From: Elusimicrobiota bacterium
Lineage (GTDB): Bacteria > Elusimicrobiota > Elusimicrobia > UBA1565 > UBA9628
Assembly (NCBI GenBank): GCA_003151975.1
Contig: PLZD01000065.1
Location: 1 to 33,603, forward strand
Length of the DNA stretch: 33,603 nt
Direction of reading: 5' to 3'
Position 1 is the first letter of the stretch; each line of letters opens with the position of its first letter. Below the pieces are notes generated by a model. The model did not search any database. It saw only the letters and a list, made by a program, of their open reading frames with translations, and was not told the origin of the DNA. Position numbers and translations under genes: made by a program. Shown piece after piece: positions 1 to 7,259 of this stretch.

Positions 1-177
1 CGGCGGAATCATCGGCGGCGGAATCGTCGGGGGCGGAGTCGTCGTCGGCGGAATCGGCCGCGGCGGAGTCGTCGTCGGCTCCGAAGCCGGCTCCGAAGTC
101 TGCGGAGCGTCCTTGGCCCTAACCGCGCTGGAAATCGTCAGAACCGCCGCAAATAACGCCCAATAGAATTTTTTCAT
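1..177 (-). CDS. Partial Pro/Thr-rich secreted protein (N-terminal 59 codons)
   Basis: The reading frame is open from an ATG at 177 to the window edge, so only the N-terminus is seen. It starts with a signal peptide (MKKFYWALFAAVLTISSAVRA, cleavage near residue 21). A low-complexity region rich in Pro and Thr follows, built from repeated units such as PIPP and PTTTPP, and the DNA shows the matching imperfect GGCGGAATC/GGCGGAGTC repeats. A purine-rich ribosome binding site (GAGGGAG) precedes the ATG. It lies 65 bp downstream of the ferritin-like gene on the same strand with no promoter seen between them, so it may be co-transcribed. Proline-rich tracts of this kind usually act as periplasmic or cell-wall spacers. 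The function cannot be assigned without the missing C-terminus. Confidence 0.6.
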   Translation of the reverse strand, partial: MKKFYWALFAAVLTISSAVRAKDAPQTSEPASEPTTTPPRPIPPTTTPPPTIPPPMIPP

Positions 178-242
178 TTCTCCCTCTGCTCCGCATCACG
201 GGACCGTCGACTGATTGCAGCGAAAGCCAGCACAAGCGGCGT

Positions 243-803
243 TTACAAGTCTTTCGTCTTAAGCAGCGACGAAAGGTCCTCGGCGTGCTCTTCTTCCTTG
301 GCCAGGATGCCTTCCAGCATGACGCGAGTCGTCGGGTCGTCGTTGCCCAAATAACGAATGATCTCGCCATAGCTGCCGATGGCGATGCGCTCGGCGATGA
401 GATCCTCCTTGATCATTTCCGGCAGATCGTTGCCTTCCGCGTACTCCGAATGGCTGCGCGTCGCCAGGCCGGCGGGTGAGAAATCCGGCGCGCCGCCCAA
501 CTGCACGATCCGTTCGGCGATCAGGTCGGCATGCCCCTGCTCCTCGGCGGCATGCTGGGCGAATTCGGCGGCCACGCTCTGCGCGTGGATCCCCTTGGCC
601 ATGAAATAGTGGCGCTTGTACCTCAGCACGCAGACGATCTCGGTCGCGAGCGCCTCGTTGAGAACTTTGAGGACGGCTTCGCGGTCGGCCTTATAGCCGG
701 CGGTCACGGCGCCTTGGGCGATGTGCTGGCGCGCGCGCTCGCGCAACAGCTTGATGTCGCTGAGAAACGGCTTTCTGTCGACGGCTTGATTTCCGTTGTT
801 CAC
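243..803 (-). CDS. Ferritin-like / bacterioferritin-type protein (186 aa)
   Basis: Ferritin-like four-helix protein, probably for iron storage or peroxide detoxification in the cytosol. Carboxylate and histidine ligands of a di-iron site are visible: E55 in the first helix (ALATEIVCVLRYKRHYF), E88-x-x-H91 in EEQGHAD, E134/E138 in the third helix, and E170-x-x-H173 in EEEHAED. The length fits the bacterioferritin/DPS-like family, with about 35 extra N-terminal residues. The start is GTG at 803, with AAAGGAG about 7 nt upstream. A TTGACA-like hexamer lies upstream (around 826-831) but no convincing -10 box pairs with it, and the shared promoter motif of this window is absent. No haem-ligating Met was identified, so a non-haem ferritin-like protein is as likely as a true bacterioferritin. 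Confidence 0.85.
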   Translation of the reverse strand: MNNGNQAVDRKPFLSDIKLLRERARQHIAQGAVTAGYKADREAVLKVLNEALATEIVCVLRYKRHYFMAKGIHAQSVAAEFAQHAAEEQGHADLIAERIVQLGGAPDFSPAGLATRSHSEYAEGNDLPEMIKEDLIAERIAIGSYGEIIRYLGNDDPTTRVMLEGILAKEEEHAEDLSSLLKTKDL

Positions 804-861
804 TGTTAGCTCCTTTGTTTCAACTGCTTGTCAAATCCCCACCTAACATCCTTTAGCGTCG

Positions 862-1032
862 TTAGCGGTCGCAAGACGGCCACCGGGTATCGCGGAAATG
901 GCAGAGTCCGATCAGCAGCAGGATGACGCCGGCCGCCAGGAGGCAGGCTGCGGCGACGTTCCAGAGGTGGAGGTTCGCCCCGGCCGCGGCGCTGTACCTG
1001 GTGTAAAGGTCCATGCTCCCCAACGTGCTCAT
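862..1032 (-). CDS. Small single-pass membrane protein (56 aa)
   Basis: Short ORF starting MSTLGSMDLYTRY and ending WPSCDR. One hydrophobic segment (about residues 24-44, LWNVAAACLLAAGVILLLIG) would span the inner membrane. The ATG at 1032 lies 6 nt after a TATACT -10 box (1039-1044) of a promoter with both shared sites, which supports real expression from a leaderless mRNA. There is no Shine-Dalgarno sequence. The promoter region is a near-duplicate of the one in front of the PilB-receiver gene. I recognise no family. The promoter, the clean transmembrane segment and the placement argue that it is a gene; the short length leaves some doubt. Confidence 0.55.
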   Translation of the reverse strand: MSTLGSMDLYTRYSAAAGANLHLWNVAAACLLAAGVILLLIGLCHFRDTRWPSCDR

Positions 1033-1136
1033 AATGTGAGTATACGCCGCCGGCCGCGATATGGATATTCGGAGTAATGCCTGGACCGGCGAGTAGTATT
1101 ACTGAAGGTGGATTTTGTCGGGATCGGCCTGGCCGC
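1030..1136. repeat. 107-bp direct repeat, copy 1 (offset 2316 bp)
   Basis: Near-identical to 3346-3452 without gaps, about 87% by eye. On the minus strand it contains the last codons of the HEAT-repeat gene (GQADPDKIHLQ and a stop), both operator sites, the -10 box and the start codon region of the 862-1032 ORF. The HEAT coding part is cut off abruptly at about 1137, so this copy is a remnant. Confidence 0.9.
1039..1104 (-). promoter_or_regulatory. Shared-type promoter of the 862-1032 small gene
   Basis: Minus strand: distal site GTAATACTACTCG (centre 1097.5), proximal site GCATTACTCCGAAT (centre 1075.5), -10 box TATACT (1044-1039). The ATG follows 6 nt after the -10 box. Confidence 0.75.
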
Positions 1137-1161
1137 GGAGATTCACTAGCTTTCGTAAATT

Positions 1162-3348
1162 CTAGTCCGGTCCGACCCCGACCCTGTTGCGATGGAAAAC
1201 GGCGTTGATGCGGGCAAGGATCAACGGGTGGGCGGAAGGCTTCATGATATAATCGTCGGCCCCCAGAGAGAACGCTTTCTCCTGATCGTTGTCATCGCTG
1301 CTTGCGGTCAGGACGATCACGGGCATGGCTCGGGAGGTCTCGTTGAGCTTGCGCAGGACTTCAAAGCCGTCCATGACCGGCATCTTCAGGTCCAAAAGCA
1401 ACAGATCGGGAGCGGCCTGAGATATCATCGATAGGGCCTGAGTCCCGTCGGCGGCTTCGTCCACGAGGAAGCCGCTGGCCTCGAGAAGCTTGCGCAGCAC
1501 CGTGCGGGCGGCGGGATCGTCATCGATGACCAGGATCTTGCGCTGGCCCGGGGCCGCGGCCGCCGCGGTCTTGATGGCCGCGGTCTTCGCCGCCCGCGCG
1601 TAGCGGTCCGTTTCGAGATCGATATGAGGCAGGAGCTCCTCGATCGATGTCTCGCCGCTGGAGAGCCGGCGCATCGCGTCGGCCACCAGCGGGCGAAGGG
1701 CTCCGGATTCCAAGGCGATCCGCCGCAGGGCGATCGTGTCCATTCCCATGCTGATGGCTTCCCTCAGCTCATTGCTGATCTCGAGATATTCCGAGATGAG
1801 AATACGCCCCGAATATCCGCGCCCCTCGCATTTCTCGCAGCCGATGGACTTGTAATAATTTAGGGGCAGTTTATGCCGGGCCAGGATGTCGAGCACGCGC
1901 GGATTGGCCAGGGCCGGCGCGATCGGAGCCTTGCACGCCGGGCAGAGGCTGCGCACCATGCGCTGCGCCGTGACGGCCAGCAGCGCAGGGGCGAGCTTGA
2001 ATCGTTCGATGCCCATGTCGGCCAAGCGGGTTAGCGATGAGACCGTGTCGTTGGTATGAATGGTCGTCAAAACGAAATGGCCGGTCAAAGCCGCCTGGAT
2101 GGCCATTTCGGCGGTCTCGCGGTCGCGCACCTCGCCGATCATGATGACGTCGGGGTCCTGGCGCATGACCGATCGCAGGATCGCCGCGAAGGTCAAACCT
2201 TGCTTGTCCAGGACTCTGACTTGGTTTATTCCATCCAATTTATATTCTACGGGGTCTTCGATCGTCGTTATATTGATCTCGGGAGCCTTGATGCGATTAA
2301 GGGCCGAATAAAGCGTGGTGGTCTTGCCCGAGCCCGTGGGCCCGGTGACGAGCATCAGACCCTGAGAGCGTCTGAGGATCCTCTGGATGCTATCGCACAC
2401 TTCAGGCTGGAACCCAAGCTCTTCGAAAGGGGTGGCGGCGGCGCCGGGGTCGAGGATCCGGATGACGATCTTCTCGCCGGTGTTGGTCGGGAGGCTGGAG
2501 ATCCGCAGGCCGTACTCCGTCGCTCCGACCATGATGCTGGCTCGCCCGTCCTGGGGACGCATGCGGTCGGCGATGTCCAGATCGGCCATGATCTTGATGC
2601 GGGATACGACGGCTCCGGCCGCGATCTCCCGCGGCAGGCTCAGCATGGGGCGCAGGTCCCCATGGATGCGGTAGCGCACCGTGCTCAGCCGCGCGGCATG
2701 CTCGATATGGATGTCCGAGGCGCCCATGCTCACGGCTTTGGAGATGATCGCGTTGACCAGCGCGATGATGGGCGCCGTGACGGGATCGGCGGGTGCCGAC
2801 GCTTCTCGCCCTTCGGTCTCCGCGTTGGCGCCTTCAAGCAGCTCGATCTTGTCATGCTCGCCGATATGCGACAGCAGGTCGTTGACGACGAGTTCGGTCT
2901 GATAGCACTTAGTGAGCAAGGCTTCCATATGCGACGGGAAGCAGAAATACGAGGTGGGAACGCGGCCGGTCAGCGCCTGAACGTCCGCATGGGCGTTAAG
3001 ATCCAATGGATTGATCATGGCGACATCGACGGACTGATCGTGGATCTCAAGCGGCAGGAGGAAATGGCGGCGGCAGATCTTCTCGGGGATGAAGGAGAGG
3101 GTCATTTTATCGATCGTTTCTTTTGAAGGGTTCACGCTCCTGATGGCATGGAAATTGGAGATGGCCTCGACGAGGACCTCTCGCTTGAGAGTCCCCTTGT
3201 CCACGAGAGCCTGGCTCAGATAGGGCATTCGTTCGGCGCGGAACCCATCCACGATGCCGGGAGGCACTTCGGGCATCGTCATCACTAGGGATGTGATCCA
3301 TTCGTCCCTGAATCGGTATGACTTATCCGTGTCTCCCAATGCGGGCAT
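1162..3348 (-). CDS. GspE/PilB-family secretion or pilus ATPase fused to a C-terminal receiver domain (728 aa)
   Basis: Cytoplasmic hexameric ATPase of type II secretion or type IV pilus assembly. An N-terminal MshEN-like domain (about 40-160) is followed by the ATPase core. That core has Walker A GPTGSGKT (336-343), an Asp box around IEDPVEY (363-369), Walker B DPDVIMIGEVRD (398-409), a His box LTTIHTND (427-434), and the tetracysteine zinc site CPAC (469-472) with CEKC (504-507). An Ala/Lys linker leads to a CheY-like receiver (about 603-722) with acidic DDD (609-611), phospho-acceptor D653, T681 and K703, all intact. No pilin or other secretion gene is nearby. The start is ATG at 3348, 6 nt after a TATACT -10 box and without a Shine-Dalgarno sequence, so the mRNA is probably leaderless. 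An internal start at Met23 or Met25 is possible. The gene lies between two 107-bp direct repeats. Confidence 0.93.
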   Translation of the reverse strand: MPALGDTDKSYRFRDEWITSLVMTMPEVPPGIVDGFRAERMPYLSQALVDKGTLKREVLVEAISNFHAIRSVNPSKETIDKMTLSFIPEKICRRHFLLPLEIHDQSVDVAMINPLDLNAHADVQALTGRVPTSYFCFPSHMEALLTKCYQTELVVNDLLSHIGEHDKIELLEGANAETEGREASAPADPVTAPIIALVNAIISKAVSMGASDIHIEHAARLSTVRYRIHGDLRPMLSLPREIAAGAVVSRIKIMADLDIADRMRPQDGRASIMVGATEYGLRISSLPTNTGEKIVIRILDPGAAATPFEELGFQPEVCDSIQRILRRSQGLMLVTGPTGSGKTTTLYSALNRIKAPEINITTIEDPVEYKLDGINQVRVLDKQGLTFAAILRSVMRQDPDVIMIGEVRDRETAEMAIQAALTGHFVLTTIHTNDTVSSLTRLADMGIERFKLAPALLAVTAQRMVRSLCPACKAPIAPALANPRVLDILARHKLPLNYYKSIGCEKCEGRGYSGRILISEYLEISNELREAISMGMDTIALRRIALESGALRPLVADAMRRLSSGETSIEELLPHIDLETDRYARAAKTAAIKTAAAAAPGQRKILVIDDDPAARTVLRKLLEASGFLVDEAADGTQALSMISQAAPDLLLLDLKMPVMDGFEVLRKLNETSRAMPVIVLTASSDDNDQEKAFSLGADDYIMKPSAHPLILARINAVFHRNRVGVGPD

Positions 3349-3452
3349 ATGGTGAGTATACTCCGCCGGCCGCCTGATAAATATTCGGAGTAATGCCGGG
3401 TCCGGCGAGTAGTATTACGGAAGGCGGATTTTGTCGGGATCGGCCTGGCCGC
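3346..3452. repeat. 107-bp direct repeat, copy 2
   Basis: Same block as 1030-1136, here in its apparent original setting: the true end of the HEAT-repeat gene (GQADPDKIRLP and a stop) followed by the promoter and start codon of the PilB-receiver gene. The two copies bracket that gene exactly. Confidence 0.9.
3355..3421 (-). promoter_or_regulatory. Shared-type promoter of the PilB-receiver gene
   Basis: Minus strand: distal site CCGTAATACTACTCG (centre 3413.5, overlapping the HEAT gene stop), proximal site GCATTACTCCGAAT (centre 3391.5), -10 box TATACT (3360-3355). The ATG at 3348 is 6 nt downstream. Confidence 0.8.
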
Positions 3453-4869
3453 CGCATTCTCCGATCCAGCCCGCCAAGGCCGCCGCCGCGTCCTTGCGCA
3501 GCCACGCCTCGGGAGATGCGAGGCCTTTGGTCAATTCAGCCTTCGCCTTCTCGCCGCCGATCTGGAAGAGAAGATGCACCGCTCCGGCTCTGCTGACCGC
3601 GTCGGTTCCGCCAGCGGCCATGCCGATCAACAAGGGGACGACCTCCTCCGGGTAGCCGTCATGAGCGAGCGCGGCGAGCGCGGCCAATCTCTGCCACTCC
3701 TTCTTCTTTCCCTCGGCCTCTCTGAGGAGTTGATCCACTTTGGATTGAGACCAGTCCGCATGCGGCCGCCTTGCGATATTCTCGGAACCGCGATCATAGA
3801 GGGCGTCCAGACTCGATTTGGCGGCGTCGCGGACTTGGCCCGAGGGATCTTTCATCGCAGATCTCAACGCGGGGTCCGCCGCGCAGAACCTTTTGGTTCC
3901 AAGGCATTGCGCCGCTTTCGACCGGACGGTCTCGTCCGGATCGGACTTGAGGGCCGATAAGATGACCGGCGCGTATTTTTCGTCCCACAGGCGTTCCAAG
4001 GCGGAGATCGCGCCTCGGCGGACGGCCGGTTCCCCATCCTTGAGCATCGTCAAGACGAGGGGGGCATCTCCGGGCTCGACGACCCGGGCGATCGCCTCGG
4101 CCGCCGTTTTCGCGACGAAACTATTCTTATGATGAAGCAGCGACTGGTATCGGGAGAGCGTTTCGTGTCCGAGCGCGGTCGCGAGGTATTCGATATTCGG
4201 CTCGTTCTCTTGGGAATTGATCGCCGGATTCTCGACGTCTTTCATGATCCTGTCGATCGCCATGACCCCGAACCCGGAGATGTCGATCTTCGTGCCTCGG
4301 CCGCGCCGGTTCGAGTCCATGAATCTCTCCAAATCCGCCGGATCACCGATCCGGCCGATCGCGACGGCGGTTTCCCGCGCATAGACTCCGCCTTTTTTCA
4401 GCATCGCCCTCAAAATCGGCAAGGCCTGCCGGTTCTTGCCGTTGCCCGCCGCCGCCAAGAGCGCCAGAAGCCGCTTTTCTCGAATGGCGAGCTTGCGGGA
4501 GGTCCGCGCGTTGTAGGCGCCGGTGGTGCCGCGGTCGGGGAAAAGGGTCTTCTCCTTGACGAGCCAGGCGGCGATCAGAGGGTGATATTTGGGGTCTCCG
4601 CATTGGCCGAGGGCCGAGGACACCGGTTCGAGGTCCGCGCATATTTTCGGATCCTTCAATTCGGAATACAAGGCGAGAACATCGTTCTCCGAGAGAATCG
4701 GAAGCGACGGCAAGTTCTCACAGATGGCCTGCGCTTCAACCGGGGGGCTGCCGCGCGCCGCCGATAAGGCCTCGTGCGCATCGTTGAAATGCATGAGGCG
4801 CTCTTGCCCGAACGCTTTTTCGGATGGGATCAGCGATAGAACGCCGACGACGAGGCGAGCGAAGCTCAC
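3415..4869 (-). CDS. Exported HEAT-repeat protein (484 aa)
   Basis: Probable periplasmic helical-repeat scaffold protein. A signal peptide covers about residues 1-22 (MSFARLVVGVLSLIPSEKAF). From about residue 130 onward, degenerate HEAT/PBS-lyase-type repeats recur, for example RAMLKKGGVYARETAVAIGR, MLKDGEPAVRRGAISALERL, LKSDPDETVRSKAAQCLG and MKDPSGQVRDAAKSSLDALY, ending with another repeat at the C-terminus. The repeats suggest a protein-binding role; no catalytic motif was seen. The start is GTG at 4869 and overlaps the stop of the Lys-rich gene by 4 bp (GTGA), so the two are translationally coupled. It is the last gene of an operon led by the Omp85 barrel. Its stop codon (3415-3417) lies inside the distal operator of the next promoter. 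Confidence 0.8.
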   Translation of the reverse strand: MSFARLVVGVLSLIPSEKAFGQERLMHFNDAHEALSAARGSPPVEAQAICENLPSLPILSENDVLALYSELKDPKICADLEPVSSALGQCGDPKYHPLIAAWLVKEKTLFPDRGTTGAYNARTSRKLAIREKRLLALLAAAGNGKNRQALPILRAMLKKGGVYARETAVAIGRIGDPADLERFMDSNRRGRGTKIDISGFGVMAIDRIMKDVENPAINSQENEPNIEYLATALGHETLSRYQSLLHHKNSFVAKTAAEAIARVVEPGDAPLVLTMLKDGEPAVRRGAISALERLWDEKYAPVILSALKSDPDETVRSKAAQCLGTKRFCAADPALRSAMKDPSGQVRDAAKSSLDALYDRGSENIARRPHADWSQSKVDQLLREAEGKKKEWQRLAALAALAHDGYPEEVVPLLIGMAAGGTDAVSRAGAVHLLFQIGGEKAKAELTKGLASPEAWLRKDAAAALAGWIGECGGQADPDKIRLP

Positions 4870-5246
4870 TTGGCTGCCTCGCCCTGCTTCTCTTTGTCGA
4901 TCTGCTTGTCTTTGTCGATCTGCTTGTCTTTGTCGATTCGGGCCTCTTTCCTTTCGGCGGCCGCTTGCTGCCTCTGCTCCGCTCCGCCGCCCAGCGCCTC
5001 GCCCTTTTCGCGCAGCCGCTCGCCGCGTTGGGCGCGCCAGGCCTTGGTCTTGTCAAATTTCTCCTTTTTTTTCTCGACCTTCGCGTCCTTCTTGATCTCC
5101 TTGCGGACCTTTTTCGCGGCTTTGACATCGTCGGAGCTGGTGGAGATTTGGCTTGCGGCCGTGGAATCCGTTTCTTGGGCGAGGCCCGAGACCGGCAGCA
5201 GCAGGAATACCGATAAAATCGCGCCGGCGGTCCAATATAAGTTCAT
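4866..5246 (-). CDS. Exported Lys/Glu/Gln-rich protein (126 aa)
   Basis: Small exported, highly charged protein. The start is ATG at 5246, because AAAGGAG precedes it by 7 nt and it opens a good signal peptide (MNLYWTAGAILSVFLLLP, cleavage near VSGLAQ). The mature part is almost entirely charged and predicted helical (KKVRKEIKKDAKVEKKKEKF) and ends in tandem DKDKQI repeats encoded by 18-bp DNA repeats. It lies between the Omp85 gene (29 bp downstream of its stop) and the HEAT-repeat gene (4-bp overlap). The operon context suggests an envelope role with the barrel, perhaps as a Skp-like or peptidoglycan-contacting helical protein, but that is a guess. No family is recognised. Confidence 0.7.
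   Translation of the reverse strand: MNLYWTAGAILSVFLLLPVSGLAQETDSTAASQISTSSDDVKAAKKVRKEIKKDAKVEKKKEKFDKTKAWRAQRGERLREKGEALGGGAEQRQQAAAERKEARIDKDKQIDKDKQIDKEKQGEAAK
4884..4942. repeat. 18-bp tandem repeats (about 3 units) in the Lys-rich gene
   Basis: Unit GTCGATCTGCTTGTCTTT recurs head to tail within 4884-4942 and encodes DKDKQI repeats at the C-terminus of the Lys-rich protein. Copy number could vary by slippage. Confidence 0.75.
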
Positions 5247-5275
5247 GATAGGTCTCCTTTGTATACCGTCTCGTT

Positions 5276-6859
5276 TCAAAAAGCTTGCCCCGCGAGGATC
5301 GAAAGCGACCACCGCGACGAGGTCTTGTTGTCGCTGAGCGCGTAGGCCATGTCGATGCGCAAGGGGTTGTTGCCCGACGAGCGCGACGGGGCCCCGCGAA
5401 AGCCGAGGCCGACGCTGCTCTTAAGGTCGTGCGGCCTGATCCCGGTCGAGGATTGTCCCGCATAGCCCGAGTCGAAGAATGCGACCGCGCCAACGTCGAA
5501 GAGCCGAAAGAGCTCGTCCCAGACGAAGATGCGGTCCTCGATGTTGAACAGGAAGCGGCGGTCTCCCGAGAACTCGCTGAGGCCGTAACCGCGCAGGCCG
5601 TTGACCTCGCCCAAGGACAGCTGCGAGATCGGGTCGAGATGCCAGGCGAGGTCCAGGCCGCAATGGAAGGCTAGGGTCTGGTATTTGAAGCCGCGCAGAT
5701 AATAAACCGCGTTGAAAGAAGCGAGACGGTTGCTGTTGCCTCCGTCCACGTACTTCGAGCTGTAGCCGGAGCTCAGGAGCAGCAGCTGGTCTCCCCACGT
5801 GAAGCCTTTGTGCGCCGAGATGCTCGGAAGGACTTGCGCTCCGGTGATCCCCAAGGCGCGGACCTCGGGAGCCCACGCCACGGCGGGAATGATCCCGAAG
5901 CCCATATTGATATCCTCATCGTGCGTGAATTTGTTTATCCTCCGCACGGTCATGAAGTCCAATTCTTCCCAGTCCCCTCCCAGCTGGAAGAAACCCCACT
6001 GCTCGCGGGGCGGGGGCGGGACGAGGCTGGGCTGTCCCTGTTTGAGCATGTAATCGGCGTGGTGCGCGAGGAAGCCGAGCGTGACGCGCCGCGTGCGCTC
6101 GGTCGAGGTCGCCACGGCGACGCCGAAGTTGGGCCCGGCCTCGATGATCGACTTGGAGTACAGGCCGGTCGGCGCCGCGAAATCGCTGACGTTGTAGGTG
6201 AGAAGGCCCCCGTAGGAATAGGGCGAGATCGAGGAGGCGAAGGGACGGTTCAAGGTCAGCGCAAAATTCTTGCTGCCGGGATTGGAAGCGGCGGCCGCCG
6301 CGAATTGAAGGTGCTTATGGTGAAGGAACTGGGGGTCCTGATAGCTGAGGGACTCGGAGGCCGAGGGGCCGTTACGGCTATATTCGACGCCGGCCCCCTT
6401 GCCCTCGCCCAGGATGTTGTGTTCGGCGAGCCCCCCATTGAAGCCGTCGACGCCGCCGGAGCGCTTGAAGCCCGCGATGACCTCGAGACTCCAGGAATCG
6501 TACGTCCGCACGATCAGATCCACGGAGCCCAGGTCGTTGACCGTCGCCTCGATTTTGGCGCGGCGGATGAAGGACAGCCCGCGCAGGGCGCGCTCGGTCT
6601 CCTCGATCAGCGCCTGGTCGTAGGTGTCGCCGACCTCGAAGAGCAGTTCCCGCTCGATGACGGCGTCGCGCGTGCGGATGTGAAGGTCGTTGGCGAGCTT
6701 ATAGAGCTTTTTGTTCTCGGGCGGGGCGCTCGTATCGAAGACCTCGTGGCTCTCGATCTTGATCGAGGCGATGACGAGGCCCGCCGGCAGGCGAGGCTTT
6801 GCGGGCGACGCCGCGAGGGCCGTCGCATGCAAGCAGAGCAGCAAGGTTAGTGCGCGCAT
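5276..6859 (-). CDS. Omp85/BamA-family outer-membrane barrel protein (527 aa)
   Basis: Outer-membrane beta-barrel of the Omp85 superfamily, with roles in protein insertion or transport. The signal peptide is MRALTLLLCLHATALAAS. A POTRA-like domain follows (about 28-125), with the pattern YDQALIEETERALRGLSFIR and VNDLGSVDLIVRTYDSW. The barrel has alternating hydrophobic strands, a late LRGYGLSEFSGDRRF motif resembling the conserved Omp85 [VL]RG[FY] loop, and a C-terminal Phe. The start is placed at ATG 6859. A longer frame reaches 6937, but it crosses the promoter -10 box (6886-6891) and adds a non-hydrophobic Arg-rich leader. It heads an operon with the Lys-rich and HEAT-repeat genes. One POTRA is fewer than the five of canonical BamA, so a specialised Omp85 is likely. 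Confidence 0.85.
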   Translation of the reverse strand: MRALTLLLCLHATALAASPAKPRLPAGLVIASIKIESHEVFDTSAPPENKKLYKLANDLHIRTRDAVIERELLFEVGDTYDQALIEETERALRGLSFIRRAKIEATVNDLGSVDLIVRTYDSWSLEVIAGFKRSGGVDGFNGGLAEHNILGEGKGAGVEYSRNGPSASESLSYQDPQFLHHKHLQFAAAAASNPGSKNFALTLNRPFASSISPYSYGGLLTYNVSDFAAPTGLYSKSIIEAGPNFGVAVATSTERTRRVTLGFLAHHADYMLKQGQPSLVPPPPREQWGFFQLGGDWEELDFMTVRRINKFTHDEDINMGFGIIPAVAWAPEVRALGITGAQVLPSISAHKGFTWGDQLLLLSSGYSSKYVDGGNSNRLASFNAVYYLRGFKYQTLAFHCGLDLAWHLDPISQLSLGEVNGLRGYGLSEFSGDRRFLFNIEDRIFVWDELFRLFDVGAVAFFDSGYAGQSSTGIRPHDLKSSVGLGFRGAPSRSSGNNPLRIDMAYALSDNKTSSRWSLSILAGQAF

Positions 6860-6885
6860 AATGATCGCCGAAGCGAATCTTAGAG

Positions 6886-6951
6886 AGTATGCGCGATGCC
6901 GTCGTCGCAACCAAGTCGGAGTATTACGCAGGGTCATGCGTACAACTCCGA
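6886..6951 (-). promoter_or_regulatory. Shared-type promoter of the Omp85 operon (divergent)
   Basis: Minus strand: distal site GGAGTTGTACGCAT (centre 6944.5), proximal site GTAATACTCCGACT (centre 6922.5), -10 box CATACT (6891-6886). The two sites are the same ones used by the plus-strand promoter, in swapped roles. Confidence 0.75.
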
Positions 6952-6981
6952 ATTGGAGCCCGCGGGGCCGCGCGGTATCAT
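6917..6981 (+). promoter_or_regulatory. Shared-type promoter of the GlsB-PAP2-DUF3943 operon (divergent)
   Basis: Distal site GGAGTATTACGCAG (centre 6922.5), proximal site GTACAACTCCGAAT (centre 6944.5) directly followed by a TTGGAG -35-like box, and -10 box TATCAT (6976-6981) 17 bp on. Confidence 0.8.
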
Positions 6982-7009
6982 TCCATCAGGCAAGGTCAGG
7001 AGGCGGTTT

Positions 7010-7255
7010 ATGGGATTATTTTATTTTCTCGTCGTCGGGCTCGTCGCGGGGTGGCTCGCGGGACAGTTCATGAAAGGCGGAGGATACGGCATGGTGGCCG
7101 ACATCGTCCTGGGCGTCTTGGGCGGCTGCGTCGGAGGCTGGCTCTTCACCGGCCTGGGAGTCTGGCCCGGCGGGGGAATCTTCGGGGCCATCTTCGTGGC
7201 CTTCATCGGAGCCGTGGTCTTGGTTTGGGGCGCGCGTCTGATCAAAAGAGCCTAA
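7010..7255 (+). CDS. GlsB/YeaQ/YmgE-type small membrane protein (81 aa)
   Basis: Small inner-membrane protein of the transglycosylase-associated family (GlsB/YeaQ/YmgE), which is typically stress-induced. Three hydrophobic segments are visible: about 2-21 (GLFYFLVVGLVAGWLAG), 28-48 (GMVADIVLGVLGGCVGGWLF) and 55-77. The Gly-rich pattern DIVLGVLGGCVGGWLF followed by GGGIFGAIFVAFIGAVVLVW is the family signature. The start is ATG at 7010, preceded by AGGAGG with 7 nt spacing. It leads an operon with a PAP2 phosphatase (4 bp gap) and a DUF3943 protein. Its promoter carries two shared operator sites and a TATCAT -10 box, so it is expected to belong to the common regulon. The molecular function of this family is not settled. 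Confidence 0.9.
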   Translation: MGLFYFLVVGLVAGWLAGQFMKGGGYGMVADIVLGVLGGCVGGWLFTGLGVWPGGGIFGAIFVAFIGAVVLVWGARLIKRA

Positions 7256-7259
7256 CGCC

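Noticed and set aside
1-100. Short GGCGGAATC/GGCGGAGTC repeats suggestive of a satellite or array
   Set aside because: They are in frame and encode the Pro/Thr-rich part of the first protein; there are no spacers as in a CRISPR array.
826-831. TTGACA-like -35 box upstream of the ferritin-like gene (minus strand)
   Set aside because: No -10 box at suitable spacing before the start codon could be found.
2056-3126. 356-codon open frame on the plus strand
   Set aside because: It is fully antisense to the PilB-receiver gene, whose domains are unmistakable; a product of high GC content and third-base bias.
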